60,000 nt of DNA from Adiantum capillus-veneris (GCA_014529385.2 CM043944.1:74305384-74365383); one strand, 5' to 3'. Positions 9,855-20,888 are shown, counted from the stretch's first letter. Translations and numbers: made by a program. Notes: a model not told the origin generated them from the letters alone.

Positions 9855-10721
9855 ACATCCTACGCGTAGGATGTCGATTTTGGTGATACTTGACATGCTG
9901 GTGGTCCTTGGCCTATACAACATGGTTATGTGATTGGATTTGGATTTGGGCATCAAAAAGTGGATTTTTGGGCTGATTCAGGCTTTAGATCACAAATTTG
10001 GTAGAAAGTCCACAACAGGTAGAAAATGATATCCAAATGGGTTGAAAATTGATATATGGGCTCCTTGCACCATGGTAATGGCTCCCATGATGTCATTCTT
10101 TGCAGAGAAGCTCAAAAACATGCTTGAGACATCCTACGCGTAGGATGTCTATTTCATCAAAATGGCTTGGGATTTGTTCTGTGGGTAGTCCTTGGCTTGT
10201 GGAACATGGCCATGCTCTTGGATTTTGATTTGGACAAGATTTGATGTTGGTAAGACCCTGTGTAGTGTTTTTGGGCTCAAAAAGTGTATATTTGAGGTGT
10301 TGGGGGTCAAAAATGATTAGAATGGCTTCAAACTTGATATATGAGCTCTTGAAGATGATATGAAAAGATCTGGAATGTAAAAATACACCTTGTAGGCCAA
10401 AAATGTCAAATAGACATCCTACGCGTAGGATGTCTACTTCATCAATTTTTGCAAGTAACCACACAGATTGGTTGGCTATGTGCTCATGAATGTGTTGTGC
10501 AAGTTTCATGTGATTTGGACAAGTTTTGGTAGGTCTATGGCCCATTATTGCCTCTATGCCCTAACTTTGCGTTTTTTCCTACATATGAGGTCAATTTTGG
10601 TCCAACTGTGATGAAACTTGGTGGCTAGCATATAAAGGCTATTCAGAAAATGTGTGTGATGAGAGTTGGTGGGTTATGTACCCAGAAATGGCCTTGAGAC
10701 ATCCTACGCGTAGGATGTCTC
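9855..10721. repeat. Four perfect palindromes at about 280-bp spacing in diverged tandem repeats
   Basis: The 20-base perfect palindrome ACATCCTACGCGTAGGATGT occurs at 9,855-9,874, 10,129-10,148, 10,414-10,433 and 10,699-10,718. In copies 2 to 4 the symmetry extends to 24, 26 and 26 bp with compensating flanking bases. Centres are 274, 285 and 285 bp apart. The sequence between them is also weakly repeated (for example TCCTTGG and GATTTGGACAAG recur) but much diverged, while the palindrome core is identical in all four. On the minus strand two copies lie in one open frame (10,093-10,545), each reading DILRVGCL. The array lies between ORF-X and ORF-Y of E1. Confidence 0.93.
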
Positions 10722-10806
10722 CTGATGATTTTTTAATGGAAATTGCTACTGGTGCTTGCCCTTAGTCCCCCCTGAGTCCCTTTTAAGCTTAATTTCAACA
10801 AAAAAG

Positions 10807-11364
10807 TCAAATGAATAGAAAGTAACTCCCTGTGTGGATTTCAGAGCCTCCGAACCATTTTCTGACTTTTGCAGTGCTTTTCGGCGATGAAATTTCTTGA
10901 TGTTGGTCTCCATAGCTTCTCGATACCTTGGGGATCCTTACCGTATGGTTTTTGTCGACTTTGGCTTCACCGGAGCTCCATTTGGCAATTTGTTGCTCTA
11001 GAAGCATCCGTGGTTACGTTTGCATGTCTTCGATGACTTGTGGTGGTCTACCACCATAGGACTTCGTTGTTGATGGTCTAGGAAAGCCGCTCGTGAAGTT
11101 TGGTGGCAAACAGACATGCAGTTTGGCCGCGAGAGCTATTTGACGCTTTGTGTGTCTGATACCGTTTCTGAAGTTTAGTGCCGCTTCGGGGCACCTTTTG
11201 TTCATGTTGGCTACATAGACTTGTCGAGCATGTCGAGATGCTCCTACCCATGAATTTTGGTAGCATTTGAGCACCTCTCCGCTGTCGATTTCCCATTTTG
11301 TGGCCTCTTGCGGGGTTCTAAGAATTAGGGTTTTTCCCGATGGTTTTCTACTGCCTTTGGTCAT
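10807..11364 (-). pseudogene. ORF-X, small unknown ORF with one stop
   Basis: About 117 residues, an in-frame stop near 11,014, then 66 more residues. The N-terminus is basic (MTKGSRKPSGKTL) and the rest is K/R/S-rich with CYQNSW and RKWFGGSE. I do not recognise a family. It has the same orientation as E1 and lies between the post-integrase protease ORF and the palindrome array. It could be a short accessory ORF of E1 or chance. Confidence 0.3.
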
Positions 11365-12425
11365 CCAAGACTGGTCTCCTGTGCTAGGGTAAGTTGCCGA
11401 TTAAGTCTCATTGCTTTTGGGTTAGCCGTTAGGTGGCCACTTCTAGTTGTAGGTCTCTACTGCCCGCTTTCTGTGTGAACCCTACGCTAGTTTTCGCGAC
11501 AAAACGACAAACATGCGCGAAAAGCTCAAGGTGGTGAGGCTACCTCCATGTCTGAATCCCGTCAGGTAGTCGTGCGAGTCGTAAAAGCTGCTGGAAGTTG
11601 CGCTCGCTCTAGGTGGCAGATGCTCTCTCTCAAAGGTCAGTAGTGAAAATGAGCTTAAAATGAAGTGAAAAATTCTTATAATGGGGGTCCCCGAACCACT
11701 TTTCATTAAATTTGACATGTGCTCCCAACTTCTTGCGAGATGCGGTTTAGGCTCAAAAATTTCTTGATTTGGACTTCATTTGCCCTGTTAAATTTGGCAT
11801 TTCGGTCAAAATCTGGCCAAATCATGCTTTCCGCGCCAGTCTCATAATTGCACCCCCAGTGTACCATAGGTTTTCCTACAGTCACTGATCATCCCCATAC
11901 TTTTTGATTTTCATTACGACCATTTTTCACCTACTTTTTGTATTTTTGAAGTTTTTCTGCCAAAAATTAGCAAAATTTTAAAAAAAAAAGCAAATTAAAC
12001 CCAAAAATCCCCAAAAATCATAATAAATCAAAAACATCACCGTGAAACATTATATACACTCACATGCAATTTTTATGGCCGGATTTCTCCGTTTTACCAA
12101 TATTTTGCCAAAAAATGGCTATTTCTACTTATATACACACACCTAGGGGCTTGATTTAGCGTTTGGCCCCATATACCTGTAGATTCATGCTGTAGAAGAG
12201 AATATGTACTTGGGTTAGTATAGAAAATTTTGCAATCCAACAACAACCGTTAAAAATAGTCGAAAATCATGCCCTTTTTTTGCTCTTTCTGCAATTGGGT
12301 CCGCATTTGAGAATGCCTCTCCCCCTCCTAGCCGGAGTCCTCCCGAACGACAAGGTATCGCCTCAGAGTATTTGCCGTGCACGGGTTGATAAAATTGTGC
12401 TAATGCTTGGCCTTGTAATGTGGCC
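11365..12425. other. AT-rich non-coding stretch
   Basis: I see no supported gene. The part from about 11,880 to 12,260 is rich in A and T runs. A weak open frame on the minus strand at 11,482-11,718 has no recognisable motif. If E1 has a 3' untranslated spacer, this is where it lies. Confidence 0.4.
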
Positions 12426-12620
12426 CTATTTTATGCATACTCGGTCAATGAATGGAAAAATTAATGATGTGCAAGAGAAGGGTATAAGCAAGATGCTTAT
12501 TGGCATTCGCCGTTGAGGTTTCCTATTTTCTTTGCAAGTAACAGCTGTAACTCTACTGCTCTCTGTTTGATTGTCTTTCTTGCAAAAGTCGCTTGCTTTG
12601 CCGCTACTGTTCATATAGCC

Positions 12621-13177
12621 CTAGTTGTCTCTTTGGAGAGAATTTTCATGGCGGAATTGGCCATAGACCTTGCCTCTTTTGCTTTCCATGTGTAGCTTTT
12701 CTTTTCCAGTTTTTGTAGGTTTCTTGCTACTTCCATGGTTGCCAATGTTTTGTTGTTGATTGGCACCTACATAAGTCGGTTTGCCGGTTGCAAATGTAGT
12801 TGTCTGCCTTCCGATGTTGCTTGTACTGAAGGCAGTTCCTTGGGCTTCGGTTTTGGAATCCAAATGCGAGTCGCATTTAAGTTATTGTTGAGAATTTTCT
12901 TTGGGATCCGGATCTGTTTTATTCCCTTGATTTTTGGTTGAATTATCTGCTTCGGTTGAATTCTTCCATTGTATTGTTTTTTGTCTGCCATGTGATTTCT
13001 ATATTTTCGCACCCATATTTGTTTCTCTTGTTCTGGTAACCTAGATCTTTGCACTGCGGTCGGAGACTTTTTATGCTTGTAGTGAACAATGTTGGCTGTT
13101 ACCTGTTTGTTAGCCTTGGGTATCATGTTGTTTTTTTGTGGCACCCTTACTTTTGGCTCTTTTTCCAGTGATTGCAT
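12621..13177 (-). pseudogene. Basic tail downstream of the second E1 protease
   Basis: This follows the retropepsin-like domain at 13,186-13,690 in the same direction. It is K/Q/N/P-rich with KQIWVRKYRNHMADKKQ, then ATRIWIPKPKPKELPS, and a basic end. The plus-strand relative E4 has a matching tail at 32,450-32,823 (RQVWVKKF...IWIPNP and PKPKLLPS), in the same place after its protease domain. No enzyme motif is visible. A basic, proline-rich tail could bind nucleic acid, but this is inference. Confidence 0.5.
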
Positions 13178-13185
13178 TGCTGGCA

Positions 13186-13690
13186 GCTGATTATTCCGGG
13201 GTTGCTGAGAAAAGGCTATTACCTGTTGTTCTTGTGCATGCTGGATTTTGACTGCATTCGCATTTCAATCTATCTGCACATTGTACTCTTTTTGCCAAGG
13301 TTGTCCCAACAACATGGGGTGTTGTGTGCTTTCATCCTCAACTACATAAAATTTTTGTGGGTAAATATATTGATGTACTTGTACATGCAATATAGTCCAA
13401 CCCATGTTTTCAACAAATGTGATGTACTACTTTCCAGCACTTGTGGAGTAGGATGAAGTTGACCTGTGGGCTTGAGCTGTTTGTATAATCCGTAAGAGAT
13501 CAAATTTTCTTGAGCTCCAGAATCAAGCAATGCCATCGATTCCACTTGATTGCTACCCACTTTGATTGCAATTATTGGCTCCACTATGTCTTCATCGAAA
13601 TTCGTTAGTCGAATGGCATTGATTCGCAACGGTGATCCACATTGTTGTTGTTGTTGTGGAAGCCTTCTTTTTGCAATGCGTTCTTTTGCT
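13186..13690 (-). pseudogene. Second retropepsin-like domain of E1, after the integrase
   Basis: The first half reads IIAIKVGSNQVESMALLDSGAQENLI, with the D-S-G-A active-site motif at about 13,517-13,530. After a frameshift near 13,395 the second half gives the retropepsin C-terminal signature HPMLLGQPWQKEYNVQID, then a stop. Both halves are what a Ty3-type aspartic protease shows. E1 already has a usual protease upstream of its RT (17,900-18,300), so this is an extra domain, placed 3' of the integrase tail. E4 has a related domain in the same position. What it cleaves, if anything, is unknown. Confidence 0.7.
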
Positions 13691-13731
13691 TCTGCTTAAG
13701 CTTCTTCTCGTACCCTCTGTTTCTCCTTCAT

Positions 13732-14043
13732 TCATTGTTTTCCTTGATAGATTTGTTGAAGCATATCCTGTGTTAGTGGTAAATGATATTTATTCAATCG
13801 ACACCCACTAATCCAATTTGGCATTTCTTCACCTGCTAATGTAGCAAGCTTGACAGCTCCGCTTTGTGATGGATCACTAATCACAAAGGGTCCCATCCCT
13901 TGTTTTTTAAGTTCCTTGGCATGTTTCTTCAAGGTATAAACAAGTACATAATCACCTGTTTTGAACTCTTTTGTGCGCACATGCTTGTCAAAGAACTCCT
14001 TTTGCCTTCTCTTTTTAGCATAGATCGAAGCTACAACTCTCAA
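13732..14043 (-). pseudogene. E1 integrase C-terminal tail
   Basis: About 100 residues with KKRRQKEFFDKHVRTKEFKTGDYVLVY, GPFVISDPSQSGAVKLATL and MPNWISGCRLNKYH. This is the SH3-like, GPY/F-type C-terminal region of Gypsy integrases. No chromodomain follows. E4 keeps the same sequence pattern at 31,380-31,690. Confidence 0.8.
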
Positions 14044-14109
14044 GCGGAGTTCATCTAGCTTTTCAAGGTCATCTATTCTTGAAGAGAGCTTATGCCCTGT
14101 CCATTCTAG

Positions 14110-15290
14110 GCATTTTGCTACTCATAGAGTTGGGATTAAAAACGCTATGGGTAATATAGCATTTAGGCCAAACACCATGTTGTACTGTGTCGTTACTATT
14201 GATGTTTTGTAAGCTACCTTGTATGCCCATAGTGTTGAGTGTAGCTGCTGGTCCCAATCTGTTGTTGTCTTTGATACAATTTTAGTGAGAACCGTGCATA
14301 GTGTTTTATTTGAGGCCTCAGCTTGTCCATTTGCATGTGGATGGTATGGAGCAGATTTCCTATGTATGACCATGAATTCCTCTAGCATATATTCAATGAC
14401 TTCATTAAGAAAATGTGTTCCACGATCACTGACAATTTCTATTGGTAAACCGTATCGTACAAAAACATTCTCATACAAAAATTGTGCAGTGGTTCGTGCA
14501 TCTGTTTTTTTTGTTGCCTTGGCTTCTGCCCATTTTGTGAGAGTCCGTAACCACAATGATATATTGGGTATGGGTGCAATATGAAGGGGGTGAAATAGGC
14601 CCCACAAAATCAATGCCCCATTTTTCAAATTCCCTTTCCCCCATCATTGGCTGTAGTGGCATCTCATCTCTCTTTATTGGCACATTGGTGCGTTGACATG
14701 CATCACAACGCTTTACAAACTCTTCAGCGTCTATATGCAATGTAGGACACCATATTCCTACGGTTAAAACAATTTTTTCCGTCTTATCGCCTGAAAAATG
14801 GCCTCCACTTATACCTCCATGTGCGTGTTCTAGAATCAGCAGGTATTCACTTTCGCTTGCACAAATTCTAAGTTGATTGTCCTTTCCTTGCTTATAGAGT
14901 TGGTTCCCGATTAACTAAAAGTCTCGAGCTTCCAGCTCTATAGCGCTTTTCCGTGCTCTTGTTATTTTTTCAGGAAACGTTTGTGTGGTTAAGAAATCAT
15001 TGATATATTGACTCCATGCAGGTGCAATGTTTACCTAAAACAATGTCGCGTGATCCACTGGTCTTTTGGCACTACATATAGTACAATTTATAACATAAGC
15101 ATGTGTGTCTGCATACATAGTTGGCCAATAAACCCCTAACTATTTCAATCTCTGGTGTGTTTTCACTGTTGAACAATGAAATGCACAATCCTGGACATGT
15201 GCTTCTTCAAGATAACGCTCGAATTCTTCCGGATTTATACATAATCGTAGAATTTGGTCCGATCCTAGATGATACAGCCGTCCTGCAATC
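14110..15290 (-). pseudogene. E1 integrase: zinc finger and DDE core
   Basis: The N-terminal H-H-C-C finger lies at about 14,690-14,850 (HAHGGISGGHFSG ... CDACQRT). The core follows with GIDFVGP (first Asp), a frameshift near 14,600, VSDRGTHFLN (second Asp) and HANGQAEASNK (Glu). The sequence upstream of the finger to about 15,290 has several stops but can be read as the linker from RNase H. It inserts cDNA into the host chromosome in live elements; this copy is dead. Confidence 0.87.
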
Positions 15291-15292
15291 AG

Positions 15293-16912
15293 CTAGAAAT
15301 TTTTTGTTTGTCGAGTTGTTTGTTGTTTGGATCTGTCTTCTGTGCTATCAAACCTACCTCCAAAGGAAAGAATGCTAACAATTTCGGGAGACCATTTGGG
15401 TATCATTTCAATATTGAAAAGATAAGCATCTGGTATGTCATCATCTACTCCTTCGGGAGCTTCTCCGTTGTGTATCCTTGAAAGACGATCTGCTTGTAGA
15501 TGGGTTCTACCCTTTTTAACCACCACTGTGAAATCAAACTCTAGCAATATAATAAACTAGCGTACAATTCTCCCTGTATTGCATGGTTTATTTACCAGAT
15601 ACAAAAGAGCTTGATGATCTGTGAAGAACACAAATTTTTTTGCGAGGAAATAATTCTGAAATTTCTTTACAGAATAAATCATTCCTAACCCCCCTCTTTC
15701 GGTGGTTGTGTAGTTCTTTTTCGCACTGTTTAACTGTTGGCTTGCATAACAAACTAGAAAATCCATTGTTCCGTCTCCAGGTTGAGCCAGAATACTCCCG
15801 ATTGCATATGCAGAAGCATCAATGTATACATGGAATATCTTTTCCCAATTTGGTGCTTTCAGTACAGGTGCTGATACAAGGTTTTTCTTCAGCTTTTGGA
15901 ACGAAGTTTCACACTCCTCGGTCGAGTCAAAATTGACTAGCAAATGATATAGAGGTTGTGCGATGACTGCATACATATATATGAATCTTTGATAATACGC
16001 ACAATGTCCCATGAAGGATTGCACTTGTTTCGAATTAGTAGGCCTGGGTAGGTCTACTATGACTTTGATTTTGTCTAGGTTAATGGTTATGCCATTTCTT
16101 GAGACAATGTGTCCTAAGATGCAGCCTTGCCTAACCATAAAAATACACTTTTCCGGGTTAAGACAGATTCGATATGTCGTGCATTTTTCAAATACCTTTT
16201 GCAAATGGTCAATATGTTTCTCTCGTAGAAGGGAGTGTACACAAAGATCATCCATGTATATTTCTAAGAATATTCTCAGGTATTCTCTGAACGCGTGTGT
16301 CATTAACCTTTGGAAGGTAGCTGGGGTATTAGTTAAGCCAAACGGCATAACTCGATACGCATATATTTCCCATTCTGTGGCAAACGCGGTTTTGTGTTGA
16401 TCCTCCATTGCAATTGCCAGTTGGTTGTATCCTGAAAACCCATCCAAAAAGAAATAATCCCGTTTCCCGGCCACCCTCTCAAGTACATGTTGTGCGATTG
16501 GCAAGGGATAATTATCCCTTATGGTGACTGCATTTACCTTTTTGAGGTTTACACACACACACACACACACACAGAGTTTTTCGTTCTTTTTGGGGACTAC
16601 CACAATGGGTGACACCCAATCTGTATGTTCGATTTTATAGATGAATTCAACATCCATCAACTTGTCAATTTCTTCTTTGATTCGTTTAGAAAATGTGTCA
16701 TTATATGTATAAGGACGCTGTTTGCTAGGTTTTGCATCTGATTTCAAAGGAATTGTATGTTGGCATATCGATGGATCAACTCCTTTGAGGTCTTTGTAGG
16801 ACCATGCAAACACATCTTTATACTTCTTGAGAAGTTGTGTTAACCGTTCTTCTTCTTCAGGCTCTAAATCGGTTGCGATATAGACCGGCTGAGGCTTCTC
16901 ACCTGGTCCCAC
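15293..16912 (-). pseudogene. E1 reverse transcriptase and RNase H
   Basis: A 451-residue open frame holds the Ty3-type RT: HTIPLKSDAKP, WVSPIVVVPKKN, FLDGFSGYNQ (first Asp), MPFGLTNTPATFQRLM, IYMDDLCVHS with the Y-X-D-D active site intact, and CAYYQRFI. RNase H follows (FHVYIDASAYAIGSIL, TTTERGGLGMIY, FTDHQALLYL). The frame breaks at 15,557 and continues to 15,293 with FDFTVVVKKGRTHLQADRLSRI. One oddity is a CVCVCVCV run, coded by a dinucleotide repeat, where the family normally has C-V-D-Y-R-K-L-N. Confidence 0.92.
16551..16573. repeat. (AC)n microsatellite inside the E1 RT frame
   Basis: About 11 AC units are embedded in the RT coding sequence. On the coding strand they read (GTGT)n as alternating Cys and Val. 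The frame is kept on both sides. Confidence 0.9.
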
Positions 16913-16917
16913 GAGGT

Positions 16918-17379
16918 CTATCCGTTTTGCATTTTCTGGTCCATCGAAGATTCCTGGTTTTTTCTTTCCCTGACTGGTGGTGTCATTATGATTTTTGTGT
17001 CCTGGATGGTGAATTTTTGATAGTGTGATGGTACATTCATGTTTCCCTTTTCTGACTCCCCTTTACGATCACTATCTCCCTCAGTAGTCCATAACTCTCG
17101 TAAAGACTGTTTCAATTCCTTGTATTTCTGTTTACGCTCCAGTTTGGTCCATTCTTGGTCTTTCGTTGTTTCTTTTTTTGATTTTTTTGATTTTTATGAT
17201 TTTGTTTCTGTTTTAGCTTTTTGTACTTGTCTTTTTTCCTCTTGCGTTCTTTCCCTTCGAACTTTTGAGAATCTTCCTGATATTTGATCTGTTACACAAT
17301 CCTCTTCTTTTACAAGAATTAGATAGTCAATTTTATCTTTCATCCTGGGCATCAGGTTCTCTCTCGCTTTGTTTCCTGC
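16918..17379 (-). pseudogene. E1 protease-to-RT linker
   Basis: The stretch joining protease and RT is K/E/R/S-rich with one 65-residue open piece (16,918-17,115) that ends at a single stop just before the RT frame. The upstream part contains T-rich runs that read as Lys/Asn-rich peptide on the minus strand. No domain is recognised. Such linkers are usually poorly conserved. Confidence 0.45.
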
Positions 17380-18537
17380 TCATTTTCTCCTATAGCGTTC
17401 CTGGCGTCTAGGGTGCTGATTAGCAAAATGATAAAACTTGATATTCTTTGTTTTCTCCCCACACTCACTTGAGTTGTCTGAACACTCATTATCTGCATCG
17501 TTGTTTACCTCCAGATGTTCAGAGGAGTTATAAAACTCTTCTTGTTCTGGTGGTTCTACTATCTCATCTCTTCTTGGTATAAGGCTTACAATGTAATAGG
17601 GTAGCACATCATAGCCATCCTTATCGCAAAATTTTGTTGTTGGACTATCTGTAATGGTACAAACATCCAATGTTTCTAGTATGTGTTCCCATTCTAGAGA
17701 TTCCAAGGTATCTTCAGGAAAAGGTTCATGAATATAATCCTTGTCCTCAATCGCTCTTTCTAAGACGCATTCCTCTCTTTTTAAGATCCCACAATGTGAA
17801 GCTCTGCACATCCATAGCTCTTTTTGTTTCCCTACCCATGCTGGGTGTTTCGATCCTGCGGACTGAGCTGAATCAAACTCTTCCACTGGTGTCTGGTTCA
17901 CATCCTTGTAACTATGGTCTTTTAGGTGTATTCTGGTTGTTGTCTCACCATGTCTGAGGTATATGTGGTCGTAACCCCAATCCTGGACCATCTTCAATTG
18001 TCTCATGAATGGTCTTCCCAAAATGATATTTTAATTGTTCTTTTTGTCGAAGTCGACTATTGCAAACGTATGCTCATACTCGATTCCGCATGAAGTGACA
18101 ATCACTTTTTCTAAGAGTCCTAGAGGCTTCTCCATAAACCCATCTGCCAATTGCAATTTCATTCTGGTAGCTCTCAAAGCTGGTTTTCCCCATTTTTTCT
18201 AGATTTCCTTGGTGGCTATAACAACCCCTACTCCACTGTCAAGAATGGCTTTGGAAACTACTCCTTGGAATTCTACTGGTAGCGTGGTGTTTCCATCTTC
18301 TCCCTTGCAATACTCTCCAACCTTGTTTAGGGGTACTGGCATAGTATTTAGTTGAGGCCTGTCTTTCACTCCAAATTTTTCTAGGCATTTGCCTATTGTG
18401 GTCCACATGTTTGGTCGTAACCTTAGGAGTTCGGCTAATGTTAATGTGCATGCCACCGGGGTGGACAATAACTCAATCAACCCTTCTGAATCCATTACTT
18501 TGTTAGAAGAAAGTCTTTCAGATGGGATTGCTCTCAC
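17380..18537 (-). pseudogene. E1 protease, the usual one before RT
   Basis: The active site is VVSKAILDSGVGVVIAT at about 18,200-18,260, with D-S-G and a Val where Ala is common. After one stop the reading continues through ALRATRMKLQLADGFMEKP and VDFDKKN to the C-terminal signature IILGRPFMRQLKMVQDWG at about 17,960-18,030. An acidic region of about 190 residues follows. The domain has the normal position between gag and RT. It shows that the protease-like domain at 13.2-13.7 kb is a second one. Confidence 0.8.
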
Positions 18538-18618
18538 CTTAGACTTGGCTTCATACTCTCCTAGGTAAGAGGGTAGAGTTTTCAGCGAGTCTGGTTGGCT
18601 GTGCCCCGAACTAATTGA

Positions 18619-19347
18619 TCATTGGTCTCCCCCTTGTGAATGTATGTCAAAGTTCACTTGTGATCCTGCCTCAAATTCTGCAATAGGAGGTAAGATCTTT
18701 TTTTTCTCTTTTCTCGTGTTGTTCATGTGGTAACTCACCCTGTTAGCTTTGTTGGCCTCACGGATTTGCTTCCACAGATCATCTAGACCGTTAGAGTCTT
18801 TACCCATTTCTACCAATGTTTTAGGTTGGAACCCGTCACTTGCCTCATCTGTTGTATTTGGCACTATGATAGGTTCTCCCCTAGACTCATAGGCATTTGT
18901 GATTCTTTCCTTTGTTTCTACTTGTTCCTCTAAAGTTGATTTGATAAGGGGTGGAGCTGGTACTTGATGCCCATTTGTAGGTTTACCAAGTGGGTTTTCC
19001 ATCAAAGATTGAGCTGTTTCAATCATCTTTCTACACATTTTCAACCTCTGTTTTTCTATTTCAGCATACGGATAAGTCATTCATCTTTGCTCTTGGGTTT
19101 GGTTCCTTTTGAGTCTGGATTCGTAAGCCTTTGGAAGTGCATCCAACTGCTCATTTACTTTGTCTGCCAGTACTGATCCTCCTGATCCTGCACTTTTGGG
19201 TTTTGCTATTTCGTTGGGTGCTATGGTTGCCGCAGTGTGTGAGCTTAGGCTAGCTAGATCCTCTAACCTTTCTAATCTATCCTTTTTGTGTTTTAACTCC
19301 TCGGATAGAGCTATTTGCTCTCGTTCTTTCCTAGCTTTCATACGCGC
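18619..19347 (-). pseudogene. E1 gag-side region, downstream of the E2 insertion
   Basis: The first part (19,347-19,081) begins in the codon split by E2 and reads RMKARKEREQIALSEELKH, a basic and helical stretch, ending at a stop. The second part (19,080-18,619) reads MTYPYAEIEKQRLKMC and continues with an acidic, Asn-rich region. No zinc knuckle is here; the knuckles lie on the other side of E2 at 27.3-27.4 kb. I read this as the gag-to-protease connector, but no family motif confirms it. Confidence 0.6.
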
Positions 19348-20553
19348 TGATGGAGCAAAAGATGTCGTGCGCACACTCACACACCCATAAAACTCAACAC
19401 AATACAAGGAATTTACTTAGATTCCTCACCTCACTCACCACCACTCAAAAGCTCCCAAAAAATTATACCCACAAGCTCAATTCAAACTCCAAACGCCTCG
19501 ACCTACAAACCCTTGCATGCCCGCAGACACTACAAGGTGAGTCGAGGTGATCAACACTTGAAACCACGCTTGATGGTGACCAAAATATATAAGAAAAACC
19601 ATCAAAAAACCAAAAACTCCAGACACAAAAGGCCACTCTCAAACCATTGCAAAAGCTTCACCAAACTCCACTCTGTTGGACTCTTTGGAGTAGCGCCAAC
19701 CCTAATGGCACCGATACAGGGTCACATAGTCTTGCAGAAAGCCGCACCTTCTTCCCTCAATTCCTTGCACACACAGATACATGGAAACCTCAGAACTTCC
19801 ATAGACTCTCCCAAGTGCAAAATTAAATAGAGAAATCTCTCATTCACTCGCTACACTTGAAAACAGGACGGGAACGCAACGGGACTGCACTAGACCACCT
19901 GTAGGAACCTTGATTCTTCCCCACACAAAGAGGTGAAAGTGCCAAAAATTGTCTTCCAAAATGCTCTATCAGTCCAAGCACTCACGGTAGCATCACTGAT
20001 GTGGCACTTTGATGCCTTTTCACACCTTTTTTGACCCTTTTTTGACCTTTTTTGGCTAGTTTTGACCCCTGGCGGGCATGTTTCGCAGGAAAAACCCCAA
20101 ACGGACTCCAAAATTCAGCAAATTTCGCACGCTTGATCCTCAATACCCAAAGCACATTCCCACATTCCCACATTCTATTTTTTACCACTTCTAGGGCGGT
20201 GCACGCATCACCGCAGATCAGGTGCCGCAAATAGACAGTTACCATATGTGTCAAACTTCTCGAGCGGGATGAGAGTACCCACACTTGTCACTTGGATTAT
20301 TTACATTCTAGAAAGCTCAAACACATTATCTACAGCCAAAATAAGCCACCTAGAATCATATCCAAGGCCCCGATACCCTATGCGGGCATGTACATGTGTC
20401 CGACTCCTAGCGTGCGAACCTGACTATTCACAATGTGTACACGTTCAATCTTTTTTCGAACTTGAAACCACTTTGCAAAGCTCCCAAATGCATGTATTTA
20501 CATCTTTTTGTACATATAAACACTACTTTGTACACGTCAAAAGCGGTCTATCA
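19348..20553 (-). repeat. 3' LTR of E2
   Basis: This 1,206-bp terminal repeat pairs with 25,860-27,088. Short plus-strand open frames inside it (for example 19,513-19,830) recur in the other LTR and have no motif, so I do not count them as genes. Confidence 0.93.
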
Positions 20554-20571
20554 TCATTTCCCACCCTCTAG
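20554..20571 (-). promoter_or_regulatory. E2 polypurine tract
   Basis: Next to the 3' LTR the minus strand reads AGAGGGTGGGAAATGA, a nearly pure purine run in the position expected for plus-strand priming. Confidence 0.75.
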
Positions 20572-20888
20572 GTAGAGCATTTATGCTCAACCAAGAGACT
20601 ATTTGCATCTGGAACCACATTCCTCGCAAAATATTTCTTGAGTCTATAACCATTTATTCTATAGCGCAAACGTTCACCAGACAATTTTTCCAACTCATAG
20701 GTGCCATTAGAAAATACATGCTTCACTCTGTATGGACCCAACCATTTGTCCCTCAATTTCTTCTGAAAAGTAAAATCCAAGCGAGAATCATACTTCATCA
20801 CCAAATCTCCTTCTTTGATCTCATTCTCTGGCAACCTCTTATTCATTTTCTCCATCCTTGTCTCCGCTTTGCTAAAGATAATAATCAC
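20568..20888 (-). pseudogene. E2 integrase C-terminal tail
   Basis: About 100 residues: RMEKMNKRLPENEIKEGDLVMKYDSR, then KWLGPYRVKHVFSNGTYELEKLSG and INGYRLKKYF. The GPY-type pattern is the C-terminal DNA-binding part of Gypsy integrases. The stop lies right at the polypurine tract. There is no chromodomain. A frameshift or stop near 20,875 separates it from the core. Confidence 0.85.

Noticed and set aside
9855-10721. CRISPR-like array
   Set aside because: Regular spacing of an identical short repeat, but spacers are ~260 bp and similar to each other, there are no cas genes and the DNA is eukaryotic.
10568-12600. LTR of E1
   Set aside because: I looked for a partner sequence in 1-950 and beyond 27.5 kb and found no repeat, so no LTR is called for E1.
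19513-19830. Plus-strand frame of 105 codons, repeated at 26,025-26,408
   Set aside because: Both lie at the same place in the two LTRs of E2. It recurs because the LTR recurs; no motif or start context supports coding.
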